Shown in pieces: positions 27,709-37,351 of a stretch of DNA of 64,000 nt. How positions within the stretch are numbered: the stretch's first letter is position 1; each line of letters begins with the position of its first letter. Below the pieces are notes generated by a model, which had not been told where the DNA came from, did not search any database, and saw only the letters and a list, made by a program, of their open reading frames with translations. This DNA comes from Chitinophaga ginsengisegetis (GTDB taxonomy: Bacteria > Bacteroidota > Bacteroidia > Chitinophagales > Chitinophagaceae), in NCBI RefSeq assembly GCF_900168065.1, contig NZ_FUZZ01000001.1:1-64000 (forward strand), given 5' to 3'. A program made the translations under genes and the position numbers.

Positions 27709-29022
27709 ATGAAGCAGTTGTTCTCCATAGGAATACTGGCACTGGGCAGTACCCGCCTGCTGGCACAGGAAAAGAAAACGGATAGCATTATCCCGTACAC
27801 GTTCCATTTTCAGCAAACGCTGGTAACGCAATGGCATCCTGATTTCTCCGCGAAGTACTCAGGCGCCAACAGTTTCCGCACCCATGAAAAAGGGGCTACG
27901 TCTATTACCAGTACAGTTTATGCCGGTATCCGTCCGTGGAAGAACTTTGAATTATACGTGAACCCGGAACTCGCCGGTGGTGAAGGTCTCAGCCATGCCA
28001 CCGGCATTGCGGGTTTCCCGAACGGAGAAACCTTTCGTGTGGGCGATCCTAAACCAAAAATTTACCTGGCCCGCGCTTATGGCGTATATACGTTACCGTT
28101 AACTTCTGCTACAGAAGCGGATGGCGATGATCTGAATCATGTAGGCGGCGTCACTCCTACTCATTATCTGCGGTTTATTGGCGGGAAATACTGCCTCGCG
28201 GATTTCTTTGATCAGAATGCGTATAGTCATGATCCCCGCACCCAGTTTATGAACTGGTCGCTGATGAGTAACGCCGCGTGGGACTATCCCGCAGATGTAC
28301 GCGGTTATACGATGGCACTGACCGTTCAGTACCGGAAAGATAACTGGCTGTTGCAGGCAGCTACCTCTCTGGAGCCGGAAGAAGCCAACGGACCGAAGCT
28401 GAACTACCACTACGGTAAATCCAACGGCGAAGTAGTGGAAGTAACACACACGCATACGCTAAATAAGCATGAAGGAAATGTGCGGTTAATGGCATTTATT
28501 AACCAGGCCCCTATGGGCAATTATAACGAAGCGGTGAGCGTGGCAAAAGACACACCCGACATCAATTCCGTAAGAAGAGATGGACGCACCAAATATGGTT
28601 TCGGTATCAATATAGACCAGGAGCTGACCAACAGCGGCGGCGCTTTCCTGAAAGCATCGTGGAATGATGGTCGTAATGAAACCTGGGCCTATACAGAAAT
28701 CGACCGTTCCATCAGCGCCGGATGGCTGCAAAACGGCCAGTGCTGGCACCGGGCGCAAGACAATGCCGGCGTAGCGGTGGTGGTAAACGGATTATCAGCA
28801 GAACACCGCAACTACCTGGCGGCAGGCGGCACCGGCTTCATGATCGGCGACGGCCAGCTGAACTACGCACCGGAAATGATCGCCGAAGTTTTCTATCAAT
28901 GTAACATTACCAGGCTACATATAGCCTTAAGCCCTGACTACCAGTTTGTGATGCACCCTGCCTATAACAGGGACCGCGGACCGGTAAATATCATCGGGTT
29001 AAGGACCAGAGTGGCATTCTAA
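27709..29022 (+). CDS. Carbohydrate porin (OprB-like) inside the efflux operon
   Basis: 437 residues with signal peptide (MKQLFSIGILALGSTRLLAQ). The mature protein shows beta-barrel character and matches Bacteroidota carbohydrate porins: STVYAGIRPWKNFELYVNPE, GEGLSHATGIAGFPNGETF and KPKIYLARAYGVYTLPL. It spans the outer membrane; its normal role is passive uptake of small solutes. It starts seven bases after the adaptor stop, and the pump starts 12 bases after its own stop, so it is tightly embedded in the RND operon. A link to metal efflux is not established for this family and is inferred from position. Confidence 0.85.
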   Translation: MKQLFSIGILALGSTRLLAQEKKTDSIIPYTFHFQQTLVTQWHPDFSAKYSGANSFRTHEKGATSITSTVYAGIRPWKNFELYVNPELAGGEGLSHATGIAGFPNGETFRVGDPKPKIYLARAYGVYTLPLTSATEADGDDLNHVGGVTPTHYLRFIGGKYCLADFFDQNAYSHDPRTQFMNWSLMSNAAWDYPADVRGYTMALTVQYRKDNWLLQAATSLEPEEANGPKLNYHYGKSNGEVVEVTHTHTLNKHEGNVRLMAFINQAPMGNYNEAVSVAKDTPDINSVRRDGRTKYGFGINIDQELTNSGGAFLKASWNDGRNETWAYTEIDRSISAGWLQNGQCWHRAQDNAGVAVVVNGLSAEHRNYLAAGGTGFMIGDGQLNYAPEMIAEVFYQCNITRLHIALSPDYQFVMHPAYNRDRGPVNIIGLRTRVAF

Positions 29023-29034
29023 AGAACAGGACTT

Positions 29035-32000
29035 ATGAATAAATTCATTAGAAATATTGTCGCTTTTTCGCTGAGAAACAAACTGTTTGTTTTTATCAGT
29101 GTGGCTACGCTGATCGCAGCAGGCATATTCTCATTTTTGCATACGCCCATTGAAGCCTTCCCCGACGTTACCAATACACAGATCGTGATTGTAACCAAAT
29201 GGAACGGCCGCAGCGCGCAGGAAGTGGAACGCTTTGTAACGCTGCCCATAGAAGTATCTATGAATGCGGTACAGAAGAAAACCAGCGTACGCTCTGTTAC
29301 CATGTTCGGATTATCTGTAGTAAAGATCATGTTTGACGATGACGTAGAAGATTTCTTCGCCCGGCAACAGGTCAACAACATGTTGCAGAGTATCAGTTTG
29401 CCGGAGGGCGCCGATCCCGAAGTACAGCCCCCCTATGGCCCTACCGGTGAGATATTCCGGTACTACCTGAAAAGCAGCAAACGCGACTCCCGCGACCTGC
29501 TCACCTGGCAAAACTGGGTGATAGACCGGCAGATCCGCAGCGTGCCCGGCGTTGCCGACGTAGTGGCCTTCGGCGGACAGGAAAAGATCTATGAGATCTC
29601 CGCTGACCCGGTAAGACTTGCCAAATACGATATCACGCCACTGGAATTATACCAGGCCGTTACCAAAAGTAATGTGAATGTAGGCGGCGACGTAATTGAA
29701 AAGAACGGACAGGCATATGTAGTGCGTGGTATCGGCCTGTTGAACAGTATTCCCGATATCAATAACATCATTGTTCAGAATATCAATGGCGTGCCCCTCC
29801 TGGTGAAGGACCTGGCTAACGTACACGAAGCCTCGGCGCCGCGTGTAGGCCAGGTAGGCATAGGCAGCAACGACGACCTGGTAGAAGGGATTGTGGTAAT
29901 GCGTAAAGGAGAAAATCCGACAGAAGTGCTCGCCCGCCTGAAAGAGAAGCTGAAAGAGCTGAATGAAACCATTTTGCCCGATGATATTAAAATGGAAACG
30001 TTCTACGACCGTGATAACCTCATGGAGTTCTGCACCCATACGGTGATGCACAACCTTGCTGAAGGGATCATTTTTGTAACGGTGATCGTATTCCTGTTCA
30101 TGGCCGACTGGCGCACTACCGTGATTGTATCCATCATTATTCCGCTGGCCCTGTTGTTTGCCTTTATGTGCTTACGCCTGAAAGGCATGAGCGCCAACCT
30201 GCTGTCGATGGGGGCGATCGACTTCGGTATCATCATAGATGGCGCCGTGGTAATGGTGGAGGGCATCTTCGTGATGCTGGACCATAAGGCCCACAAGTTT
30301 GGCATGGAGCGGTTCAACAAAATGGCGAAGTTGGGCTGGATCAAGCAAACCGGTGGAGAACTGGCCAAAGCCATCTTCTTCTCTAAACTCATTATCATCA
30401 TCTCCCTGATCCCCATATTTTCTTTCCAGAAAGTAGAAGGTAAAATGTTTTCGCCACTGGCCTGGACGCTGGGATTTGCTTTACTGGGCGCATTACTGTT
30501 CACCTTAACACTGGTGCCTGTACTGTGTTCTATACTGCTCAATAAAAACGTGAAAGAGAAAAACAACCCGTTGGTGAATTTCTTTGACCGTTTTGTAATG
30601 AAAGGATTCGGATGGACCTACCGGAATAAACGCCTGAGTCTTACGCTGGCACTGGCTTTCATGGTGCTCACCTTTGTTTCGGCCAAATTCCTGGGAACAG
30701 AGTTCCTTCCGCAACTGAATGAAGGCTCCCTGTGGGTAACCACGGAACTGCCCATGAGTATGTCGCTCACAGAAAGCACCAAAATGGCGCATGATATCCG
30801 CCAGGACCTCGGCGGGTTCCCTGAAGTAAAAAGGGTATTATCGCAGGTAGGCCGCTCCAATGATGGTACAGATCCCAACGGTTTCTACTTTGTACAATAC
30901 CAGGTAGACCTGGCGCCGAAGGATGAATGGAAACGCAAGATTACGCAGGACGAACTGATTTCCCAGATGGAACAGCGCCTGAAGAAATACCCGGGTATCA
31001 TCCTGAACTTCTCACAACCTATCAGCGACAACGTTTCTGAAGCAGTAGCCGGATTCAAGGCCGCCAACGGTGTAAAGATCTTTGGAGATGACCTCGTGAA
31101 GCTGGAATCGCTCTCACAACAGGTAGTAGCGCAATTGAAAACAGTGCAGGGTATTAAAGATCTTGGGGTGATCCGGAATATTGGTCAGCCTGAAATGAGT
31201 ATCAATCTCGACGACAACAAAATGGCCCAGTATGGCGTAGCCACCGGTGACGCACAGGCAGTTATTGAAATGGCTATTGGCGGTAAAACGGCTACCCAGC
31301 TGTATGAAGGCGAGAAAAAATTCGATATCCGTATCCGTTATGATGAGAACTATCGCAAAACGGAAGATGACCTGGCCAACCTGATGGTGCCTACAATCAA
31401 CAACAATAAAATACCGCTGAAAGAGATCGCAGAGATCAAAACCATTACCGGACCGGCTTTCATTTACCGCGACAGTAACAAACGTTTTATCGGCGTGAAG
31501 TTCTCTGTTCGTGACCGCGACCTCGGCAGCACCATTGCTGAAGCGCAGGCGAAAATCAACCGGGTGGTGAAACTACCGAAAGGCTACAGCATTGGCTGGA
31601 CGGGTGAATTTGAAAACCAGGTGCGCGCCACACAACGACTGGGACAGGTAGTGCCTATCAGTATCATTGCCATCTTTATGGTGTTGTTTATTATGCTGGG
31701 CAGTGTAAAGGATGCAGGGCTGGTGTTAATGAACGTGCCGTTTGCACTGATAGGTGGTATCCTGGCATTGCATGTTACCAATATGAACTTTGGCATCTCC
31801 GCAGGTGTGGGTTTCATTGCATTGTTTGGTATCTGTATTCAGAATGGAGTGATCCTCATTTCCGTATTCCATAAAAACCTGGAGGCAAAACTATCGTTGA
31901 ATGAATCGATTAAACTGGGTGTGCAGAGCCGTATACGGCCGGTGGTGATGACAGCCATGATGGCCGCCATAGGCTTGATTCCGGCAGCTATATCACATGG

Positions 32001-32133
32001 TATCGGATCTGAAACACAGAAGCCACTGGCCATCGTAGTAATTGGCGGGCTTATTACCGCAACGGTACTTACGCTGTTGGTATTCCCGATCATTTTCTAC
32101 GGTGCTTATAAAAATAAGAAGGATCAGATGTAA
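29035..32133 (+). CDS. Heavy-metal efflux RND pump, CzcA class
   Basis: 1032 residues. The usual two sets of helices and large periplasmic loops of a trimeric inner-membrane pump that uses the proton gradient. The fourth transmembrane helix carries D396-F-G-x3-D402-G-x5-E409, the signature of divalent-metal (Co/Zn/Cd/Ni) HME pumps. Monovalent Cu/Ag pumps lack it. One departure is VEG instead of the usual VEN at the end of the motif. It is the last gene of the operon (25313-32133) and is followed by hairpins at 32244-32325. With the preceding two-component system it forms a metal-response unit. Confidence 0.93.
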   Translation: MNKFIRNIVAFSLRNKLFVFISVATLIAAGIFSFLHTPIEAFPDVTNTQIVIVTKWNGRSAQEVERFVTLPIEVSMNAVQKKTSVRSVTMFGLSVVKIMFDDDVEDFFARQQVNNMLQSISLPEGADPEVQPPYGPTGEIFRYYLKSSKRDSRDLLTWQNWVIDRQIRSVPGVADVVAFGGQEKIYEISADPVRLAKYDITPLELYQAVTKSNVNVGGDVIEKNGQAYVVRGIGLLNSIPDINNIIVQNINGVPLLVKDLANVHEASAPRVGQVGIGSNDDLVEGIVVMRKGENPTEVLARLKEKLKELNETILPDDIKMETFYDRDNLMEFCTHTVMHNLAEGIIFVTVIVFLFMADWRTTVIVSIIIPLALLFAFMCLRLKGMSANLLSMGAIDFGIIIDGAVVMVEGIFVMLDHKAHKFGMERFNKMAKLGWIKQTGGELAKAIFFSKLIIIISLIPIFSFQKVEGKMFSPLAWTLGFALLGALLFTLTLVPVLCSILLNKNVKEKNNPLVNFFDRFVMKGFGWTYRNKRLSLTLALAFMVLTFVSAKFLGTEFLPQLNEGSLWVTTELPMSMSLTESTKMAHDIRQDLGGFPEVKRVLSQVGRSNDGTDPNGFYFVQYQVDLAPKDEWKRKITQDELISQMEQRLKKYPGIILNFSQPISDNVSEAVAGFKAANGVKIFGDDLVKLESLSQQVVAQLKTVQGIKDLGVIRNIGQPEMSINLDDNKMAQYGVATGDAQAVIEMAIGGKTATQLYEGEKKFDIRIRYDENYRKTEDDLANLMVPTINNNKIPLKEIAEIKTITGPAFIYRDSNKRFIGVKFSVRDRDLGSTIAEAQAKINRVVKLPKGYSIGWTGEFENQVRATQRLGQVVPISIIAIFMVLFIMLGSVKDAGLVLMNVPFALIGGILALHVTNMNFGISAGVGFIALFGICIQNGVILISVFHKNLEAKLSLNESIKLGVQSRIRPVVMTAMMAAIGLIPAAISHGIGSETQKPLAIVVIGGLITATVLTLLVFPIIFYGAYKNKKDQM

Positions 32134-32243
32134 TGGATTGAATGGCGTGTAGTCGTTTCATTTAGTACTTTATAACGCAGAGGGCTACACGCTTACATTT
32201 TTAGTTCGCATATAGGTTGATAGAATGGTCATAGAAAAGAAAA

Positions 32244-32261
32244 GGCCGGAGTGATCCGGCC
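32244..32261. terminator. Weak hairpin after the efflux operon
   Basis: Perfect stem GGCCGGA / TCCGGCC with a four-base loop, A-rich on the left and AT-rich with a TTTT stretch a few bases to the right. It lies 110 bases after the pump stop codon and precedes a stronger hairpin. Confidence 0.5.
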
Positions 32262-32284
32262 GATTCAATTTTATGGTCAGCTAC

Positions 32285-32325
32285 TCCGCCCTGCCGAGAA
32301 GAAACAACGCGGGGCGGATTTTTTT
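32285..32325 (+). terminator. Terminator of the efflux operon
   Basis: TCCGCCC / GGGCGGA stem around a 20-base loop followed by seven Ts. The T-run overlaps the stop codon region of the convergent trhO gene. Confidence 0.8.
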
Positions 32326-33340
32326 ATTCTATTTTTCTTCTCCTGGATTTGTTGAACATCAGTCCTTTTTCCACTCCCTTGCGCAGTTCCGCCTGTTGTT
32401 CCGGAGGTAATGCGTGGGTGGTTTGGCAGGATTCGCTGCAGCAGCCATCATACTTTTTTGCGCAGGATTCGCATTGAATAAACAGCAGGTGGCAGCCATC
32501 ATTCAGGCAGTTGGTATGTGTGTCGCAGGGCGCTCCGCACTGGTGGCATTGACTGATAATATCATCGCTGATGCGTTCCCCGAGCCTGTCGTCGAATACA
32601 AAGTTTTTGCCTTTGAACTTAATGGGAAGTCCTTGCTGACGGGCCTTGTTAGTATATTCAATGATACCGCCTTCGAGGTGGAATACATTTTTAAAGCCGT
32701 TGTGCAGCATGTAAGCCGATGCTTTTTCACAGCGGATTCCCCCGGTGCAGTACATGATGATATTCTTGTCTTTTTTATCTGCGAGCATGTCCACCGCCAT
32801 CGGCAGCTGGTCACGGAAAGTATCTGAGGGCACTTCTATGGCGCCTTCAAAATGTCCGACTTCATACTCATAGTGGTTTCTCATGTCCACGATCACGGTA
32901 TCCGGATCGGCGGTGAGTTCGTTGAAGGTACCGGCATCCACATAACGGCCACGGTTGGCCATATCGAAGGTGGGATCTTCAATGCCGTCGGCCACGATCT
33001 TTTCACGGACTTTGATTTTCAGCACAAAAAAGGATTTGCCGTCATCATCCACGGCAATGTTGAGCCGGATGCCATTGAGGAAGTCGATAGCATACAGTTG
33101 TTGCTTAAATGCCTCAAAGTGATGCTCGGGAACGCTCACCTGGGCATTAATGCCTTCGTGTGCTACATAAATACGTCCGAAAGTGCCGAGTTGGAAAAGC
33201 GATTCGTACAGTTGATCACGGAATGCCTGTGGATCGGGGATTTTTGCGTACTGGTAGAAAGAAACAGTGACGCGTTTAAACGTTTCATTGGCCAGCCGTA
33301 CTTTCAGTTCGGCGGCAGATACTCTGTTGTGTAATGCCAT
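32324..33340 (-). CDS. trhO: tRNA uridine(34) hydroxylase (rhodanese family)
   Basis: 338 residues. N-terminal acylphosphatase-like region ([33 protein letters not shown]), central rhodanese domain with the catalytic Cys in [19 protein letters not shown], and a C-terminal cysteine-rich zinc-finger-like part ([18 protein letters not shown]). TrhO (YceA) hydroxylates U34 of several tRNAs using O2 in E. coli. The start is ATG at 33340; upstream frame residues are not conserved family sequence. It is monocistronic, convergent with the efflux operon. Confidence 0.9.
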   Translation of the reverse strand: MALHNRVSAAELKVRLANETFKRVTVSFYQYAKIPDPQAFRDQLYESLFQLGTFGRIYVAHEGINAQVSVPEHHFEAFKQQLYAIDFLNGIRLNIAVDDDGKSFFVLKIKVREKIVADGIEDPTFDMANRGRYVDAGTFNELTADPDTVIVDMRNHYEYEVGHFEGAIEVPSDTFRDQLPMAVDMLADKKDKNIIMYCTGGIRCEKASAYMLHNGFKNVFHLEGGIIEYTNKARQQGLPIKFKGKNFVFDDRLGERISDDIISQCHQCGAPCDTHTNCLNDGCHLLFIQCESCAKKYDGCCSESCQTTHALPPEQQAELRKGVEKGLMFNKSRRRKIE

Positions 33341-33453
33341 AATTGCTTGAAATTTTAAGGACGCCTGCGTCGCGAACAAAACTCCAATCAACCCTCTTTA
33401 ATCGTAAAAGAACAATTGATTTAGGCCGCAAAGGTAGCAAAATTCACTGAATA

Positions 33454-33660
33454 TCAGTAGTGATAAGGATCTGATTTCTTCGCCCACTGGTAAAGAATAT
33501 GTAAGGAAAACCAGGCTATTGCGCTGATAATGAAGATGTAACCGATAAAGCCGGGAGTTCTCAGTTCTGCCGCACCGGGCAGGTCATTTGTTTCCGTAAT
33601 GTAGGCGGCTACCGCCAGGATAATTCCCGACAACAGCACAATGAGGGCGATTTTTCTCAT
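33454..33660 (-). CDS. Small two-helix membrane protein
   Basis: 68 residues. Two hydrophobic segments (ALIVLLSGIILAVAAYI and IGYIFIISAIAWFSLHIL) with a short loop and a charged C-terminus (AKKSDPYHY). No family is recognised. Length and start (ATG at 33660) are consistent with a real small gene. It stands alone between trhO and the microprotein locus. Confidence 0.6.
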   Translation of the reverse strand: MRKIALIVLLSGIILAVAAYITETNDLPGAAELRTPGFIGYIFIISAIAWFSLHILYQWAKKSDPYHY

Positions 33661-33830
33661 ACCGGATGGTTCAAAGGATGACGCTTCATTCTGGCACCAA
33701 CGTGTGAGTAAAATGTGTACTACGCTGGGCCAAAATATACTTACCTTACTAACGAATTAACTCAACCAAAGGTTCACCGGAGATCTAAAAAATATTTATC
33801 TTTTTATAACTATTTGATAATTATTGTATA

Positions 33831-33839
33831 TATCTTTGC
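33831..33839 (+). promoter_or_regulatory. -7 element for the microprotein transcript
   Basis: TATCTTTGC, a perfect TAnnTTTGC, 83 bases upstream of the ATG at 33922. No TTG occurs 19-21 bases before it, so the promoter is half supported. It drives a transcript into a region with no longer gene. Confidence 0.45.
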
Positions 33840-33921
33840 GGACACGTTACAACCCCAATTGGCACCCTTTTTGAAAATTGACTAAGAGAAGCAATATTGT
33901 TTAACCCGAAAATGTTATTTT

Positions 33922-34035
33922 ATGAGTATTTACATTACTTACTTTATTTATGCAGTTGTTGGTATCTGGATTTACAGGTTACTGGCATATTTCTTTGACG
34001 AAAAGAAAGAAATAAAGAGCAGGAAGAAATTTTAG
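33922..34035 (+). CDS. 37-residue single-pass membrane microprotein
   Basis: MSIYITYFIYAVVGIWIYRL, then LAYFFDEKKEIKSRKKF and a TAG stop. One hydrophobic helix of about 20 residues is followed by a strongly basic tail, which predicts the C-terminus in the cytoplasm. It has its own -7 element and is followed by a structured RNA element. It is too short for standard gene calls. The function is unknown. The amino-acid layout is that of small regulators of membrane complexes and of toxin-like small proteins; neither is proven. Confidence 0.55.
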   Translation: MSIYITYFIYAVVGIWIYRLLAYFFDEKKEIKSRKKF

Positions 34036-34129
34036 AACCGGTCTTGTGAATGATGAGATACGGGGATTTTGTTACCTGGCAAGCAATAACAGGTGGTAAC
34101 AGGTCCCCGGAATCAGTGCCGGTTAGTTT
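34036..34129 (+). ncRNA. Nested hairpin structure after the microprotein
   Basis: Three nested pairings: outer AACCGG (34036-34041) with CCGGTT (34119-34124), middle CGGGGA (34061-34066) with TCCCCG (34104-34109), inner GTTACC (34071-34076) with GGTAAC (34095-34100), ending at TAGTTTTT. It begins right after the microprotein stop and overlaps the stop of the convergent DUF5686 gene. It may be a large terminator-like 3' end or a small structured RNA. Confidence 0.4.
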
Positions 34130-36642
34130 TTAAACTTCACCATATTACCCAGGATACCACCAAAGCCAACCCGGACGCCTATACGGGTATCTTCTTTACT
34201 CTGATAACCCGCTACCACATCTACCCTGATCATCTTCAGAATATTTTCAATACCCCCGAAAACTTCTACATAGTTATTATCGCTGTTTACATAAAATGCG
34301 TTGGCGCCGGCTACCAGGTTCCATTTCAGGCGGTTGAACAATGGAATTTTATTGGTGAGTAAACCATTAAAATGATGTTCCACATTGGCGGTAGCATAAA
34401 ACGGAGCGGTAGTACTATACTGATAATACGGCGCCAGCTGAAAACTGTTCAGGTACTTCATGTTATAGAAGGTCTGGTTACCATTGAAGTGCTGGTAATC
34501 GGGTATTTGTACATTCCGGTCGTTCAGGAATCCACCTGCTCCGAGGCGGTAGCGGAATTCACCCAGCAACTTAAAGTTCATATTATCCTGCACGGAAAAA
34601 CTCCATTTATCGAAATCAACAATACTGTTTGCCACATTGGGTATCCCCTTGCTATAGCCCACTTTGAACGTGGGGTATTTGGAGCCAAAGGGAATTTTGC
34701 GGTCGGGCAATTCCACAAACTGTTGACCGGGCTGGAAGGTAAAATCCACATCCAGTATCAACGCCTGGTGCTTTTCAAAGGGCACATTGGCCAGCTCATA
34801 AGGATGATTGGGCGTAAACTGTTTACGGTCGTTTTTAAAGATTACAAAGTCGGTGGTATTTTCTACGGGGTTCCTGCTTTCATAGGTAGCGCCGAGCGAC
34901 AGGCGGTCATTGGTCTGGAATGTACGTGTGTAGCGTAGTTTACCAAACCAGTTTTCATACAGCTTCATATAGTTTTCCTTCAGGAACAGGGTATAAAACT
35001 CGTTGGCAATATTGTCGATGGGATTGTCCTGGTTGAATTGGGAAACGCGCTTCCCTCCTGCCAGCGACCAGTCGTTACGGCCATAACGCTTTTGTACTTT
35101 ACTCCTGTTACTATAGTCAATTTGCGTATAGGCATTGAAGTGAGTATTACTCAATCCGTACCGTAAAAAAGGGGTGATACGTAAACTGCTTTCTTCCCCG
35201 GTATAGATGTTGAGATCCGGTTCCAGTGCAATGACCAGTCCTTCCACGGTATTATACTTCAGCGATTTCAGCAGTCCTTTTACGCCGAGGGAATGATATT
35301 GTATGGAGCTGTCGCGGCGGAAATAGTATTTATGTTTTACGCCGTTCCAGAGTACATCCATTGCTTTCACCGGTTTCTGTTTGCGTTGCAGGGAGTCGAG
35401 GTGATAGCGGGAAAAAGAAGAGTCGCGCGCGGCTTTGGCGGTGCTGTCTTTTTCGTGGTAATCCTTTACCTCAGCGGTTTCCAGCGGCACCGGCCGGATG
35501 CTGTCCCAGTAGGTATGTCCCTGTTTATCAAAAGCGGAGTCATATTTAAGGAAAGTATTATCGAAAAACTTAGGAGGAAAATCAGGATGTACGTTATAAC
35601 CGGAATATACATTTACAAAGCTGCCACCCATGCGGAAACCAAACTTATTAAATGAGATGTGCATCACCTGGTCTTTTACGCGCCAGATGTCGGCAGTAAC
35701 GGGTACATGGGTTTGGCGGATCTCCAGTGTATCCATCAGTTCCAGCTGGTATTCGCTGGTGAGGATCAGGTCTGTGCTGTGAATGCGCCAGTCGTCGTCT
35801 GTAATAAAGATATAGCCTGAAAACAGGGGCTCCTGCTTCCGGCGGGGAATCACCTGTATTTTATTTACGGTTTTACCTTCTTCTGTAAAAGTGCCTTCCA
35901 ACCTGTATTTGTAATAGGCCAATGCGTTTTCTGCAATGGGAGAAATGTAGCCCCTGGGGCCCATTTGCGTGATAACGGCGGAAACATTGTTGTCATAGAA
36001 GCTGATGATGGCAGGGAAGCTTAAACCAAATCCGCCGCCACTTTTGCGGGAGGAAATTACTTCCAGTTTTATTTTATCCGGCAACCGTGCCGATATTTTA
36101 GTGACAGATTCCGACAGGAATATCATGCCTTGACCGGTACTGTCTACCCCCATTTCTTTCTTATCTATTTTCTGTCCCATGAATCTTCCCGGAACATTTT
36201 TCATCCCGATGGTGCCTTTGATATAAGACATACAGGTATATTCTTTCACCTGTTCCTGGTAGAAATGCCGTTTCTTAATGGCCTGCCGGATGATGGCATA
36301 GGCGGGATCTTCTCCGTTGGCTTTCACCACTACTTCTTTTATCTGCATATTAACGGGCTGCAGGTGAAAGTCGAGTATCTGCGTTGAGGCGTTTACGTTA
36401 AGTGGCAGTTCTGTTCTTTTAAAACCGATATACTGGCATACCACGGTATACTGGCCGGGTGCAAGGTCAAGCTGGTATTGGCCGGCAGCGTTGGTAGTAG
36501 TGCCGGTGGTGGTTCCTTTTATGAAAACGGTAGCAAATGGGAGCGGTTGATCTTTATCATCCGTTACGCGGCCTTTCACCGCAATAGCCTGGCAGTAGCT
36601 GGAAATGAAAATGCAAAACAGGGCAGACAGGTAATTCTTCAT
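34123..36642 (-). CDS. DUF5686 outer-membrane protein with CarboxypepD_reg-like domain
   Basis: 839 residues. Signal peptide (LSALFCIFISSYCQA), N-terminal carboxypeptidase-regulatory-like domain (VKGRVTDDKDQPLPFATVFI) to about residue 100, then the DUF5686 domain (AYAIIRQAIKKRHFYQEQVKEY onwards) and a barrel-like C-terminus ending NMVKFKN. DUF5686 proteins belong to the outer membrane of Bacteroidota; their job is not well defined. A perfect -7 box TACATTTG (36647-36654, minus strand) lies only four bases before the ATG, so the transcript may have almost no leader, or another promoter applies. Convergent with the microprotein. Confidence 0.85.
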   Translation of the reverse strand: MKNYLSALFCIFISSYCQAIAVKGRVTDDKDQPLPFATVFIKGTTTGTTTNAAGQYQLDLAPGQYTVVCQYIGFKRTELPLNVNASTQILDFHLQPVNMQIKEVVVKANGEDPAYAIIRQAIKKRHFYQEQVKEYTCMSYIKGTIGMKNVPGRFMGQKIDKKEMGVDSTGQGMIFLSESVTKISARLPDKIKLEVISSRKSGGGFGLSFPAIISFYDNNVSAVITQMGPRGYISPIAENALAYYKYRLEGTFTEEGKTVNKIQVIPRRKQEPLFSGYIFITDDDWRIHSTDLILTSEYQLELMDTLEIRQTHVPVTADIWRVKDQVMHISFNKFGFRMGGSFVNVYSGYNVHPDFPPKFFDNTFLKYDSAFDKQGHTYWDSIRPVPLETAEVKDYHEKDSTAKAARDSSFSRYHLDSLQRKQKPVKAMDVLWNGVKHKYYFRRDSSIQYHSLGVKGLLKSLKYNTVEGLVIALEPDLNIYTGEESSLRITPFLRYGLSNTHFNAYTQIDYSNRSKVQKRYGRNDWSLAGGKRVSQFNQDNPIDNIANEFYTLFLKENYMKLYENWFGKLRYTRTFQTNDRLSLGATYESRNPVENTTDFVIFKNDRKQFTPNHPYELANVPFEKHQALILDVDFTFQPGQQFVELPDRKIPFGSKYPTFKVGYSKGIPNVANSIVDFDKWSFSVQDNMNFKLLGEFRYRLGAGGFLNDRNVQIPDYQHFNGNQTFYNMKYLNSFQLAPYYQYSTTAPFYATANVEHHFNGLLTNKIPLFNRLKWNLVAGANAFYVNSDNNYVEVFGGIENILKMIRVDVVAGYQSKEDTRIGVRVGFGGILGNMVKFKN

Positions 36643-36722
36643 ATTCCAAATGTAACGGCGAACAGCTTACGGGGTATCTGCATAAACTGTTTTATCAGAA
36701 TTTTAACAGCCTGGATAAGTAA

Positions 36723-37076
36723 TCAGGCGGGCTTTTTTGCGGCACGGATAAACGCAGCAGAACTGGCGGCAAAGCCGGCTACGAGTCCGCCGATAAACGA
36801 ACCCACTACACCCATAAGCGGCGCGCTCCGTACCTTCAATATCATTTCACTCATCCGATTGGCCAGCAGGTGATCATTTCTTACATCCATATAAAAAGCC
36901 AGGATCATCCATAACACAAATATGCCCATGAAGGCGCTGAAGAATGATTTACCCGGTGATAAAGGCATCAGCAACGTTACCAGGAAGGCCACGAGCGCTA
37001 CGCTCCACCAGGGCAGCACCATACCTGCTACATAAGCCAGGAGAAGGATCAGGAGAAAATGGGCAAAGGATTTCAT
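36723..37076 (-). CDS. Small multi-pass membrane protein
   Basis: 117 residues with three to four hydrophobic segments (HFLLILLLAYVAGMVL, WWSVALVAFLVTLL, FMGIFVLWMILAFY, LMGVVGSFIGGLVAGFAASS) and a short basic C-terminus. The start ATG at 37076 is used; nine residues upstream look non-conserved. No family recognised. It lies 80 bases upstream of the DUF5686 gene on the same strand, so the two might share a transcript. Confidence 0.6.
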   Translation of the reverse strand: MKSFAHFLLILLLAYVAGMVLPWWSVALVAFLVTLLMPLSPGKSFFSAFMGIFVLWMILAFYMDVRNDHLLANRMSEMILKVRSAPLMGVVGSFIGGLVAGFAASSAAFIRAAKKPA

Positions 37077-37351
37077 GATTCTAATATAAGTAGAAAAGTT
37101 CAAAAATGAGGAGGGTTAGTTGCAATAAAGGAATTGTTTTCTGCACCTTTTAAAAATCCGTGGGGAAAGATGCTGTGTTCACAGTGATACTACAAACTAT
37201 TTATTCAAATGGTTGAAGGGGCTCTTTATTCACATGCCGGTGCATCGGGACATTCATGCCAGTACTGTGGGGGTTTTGCAACCGGAGCTGACTAAAAAGT
37301 TATACAGGATTGTTATCCCGTGTTCCCTTTCAGCCAGCTCCGTGATTATTT

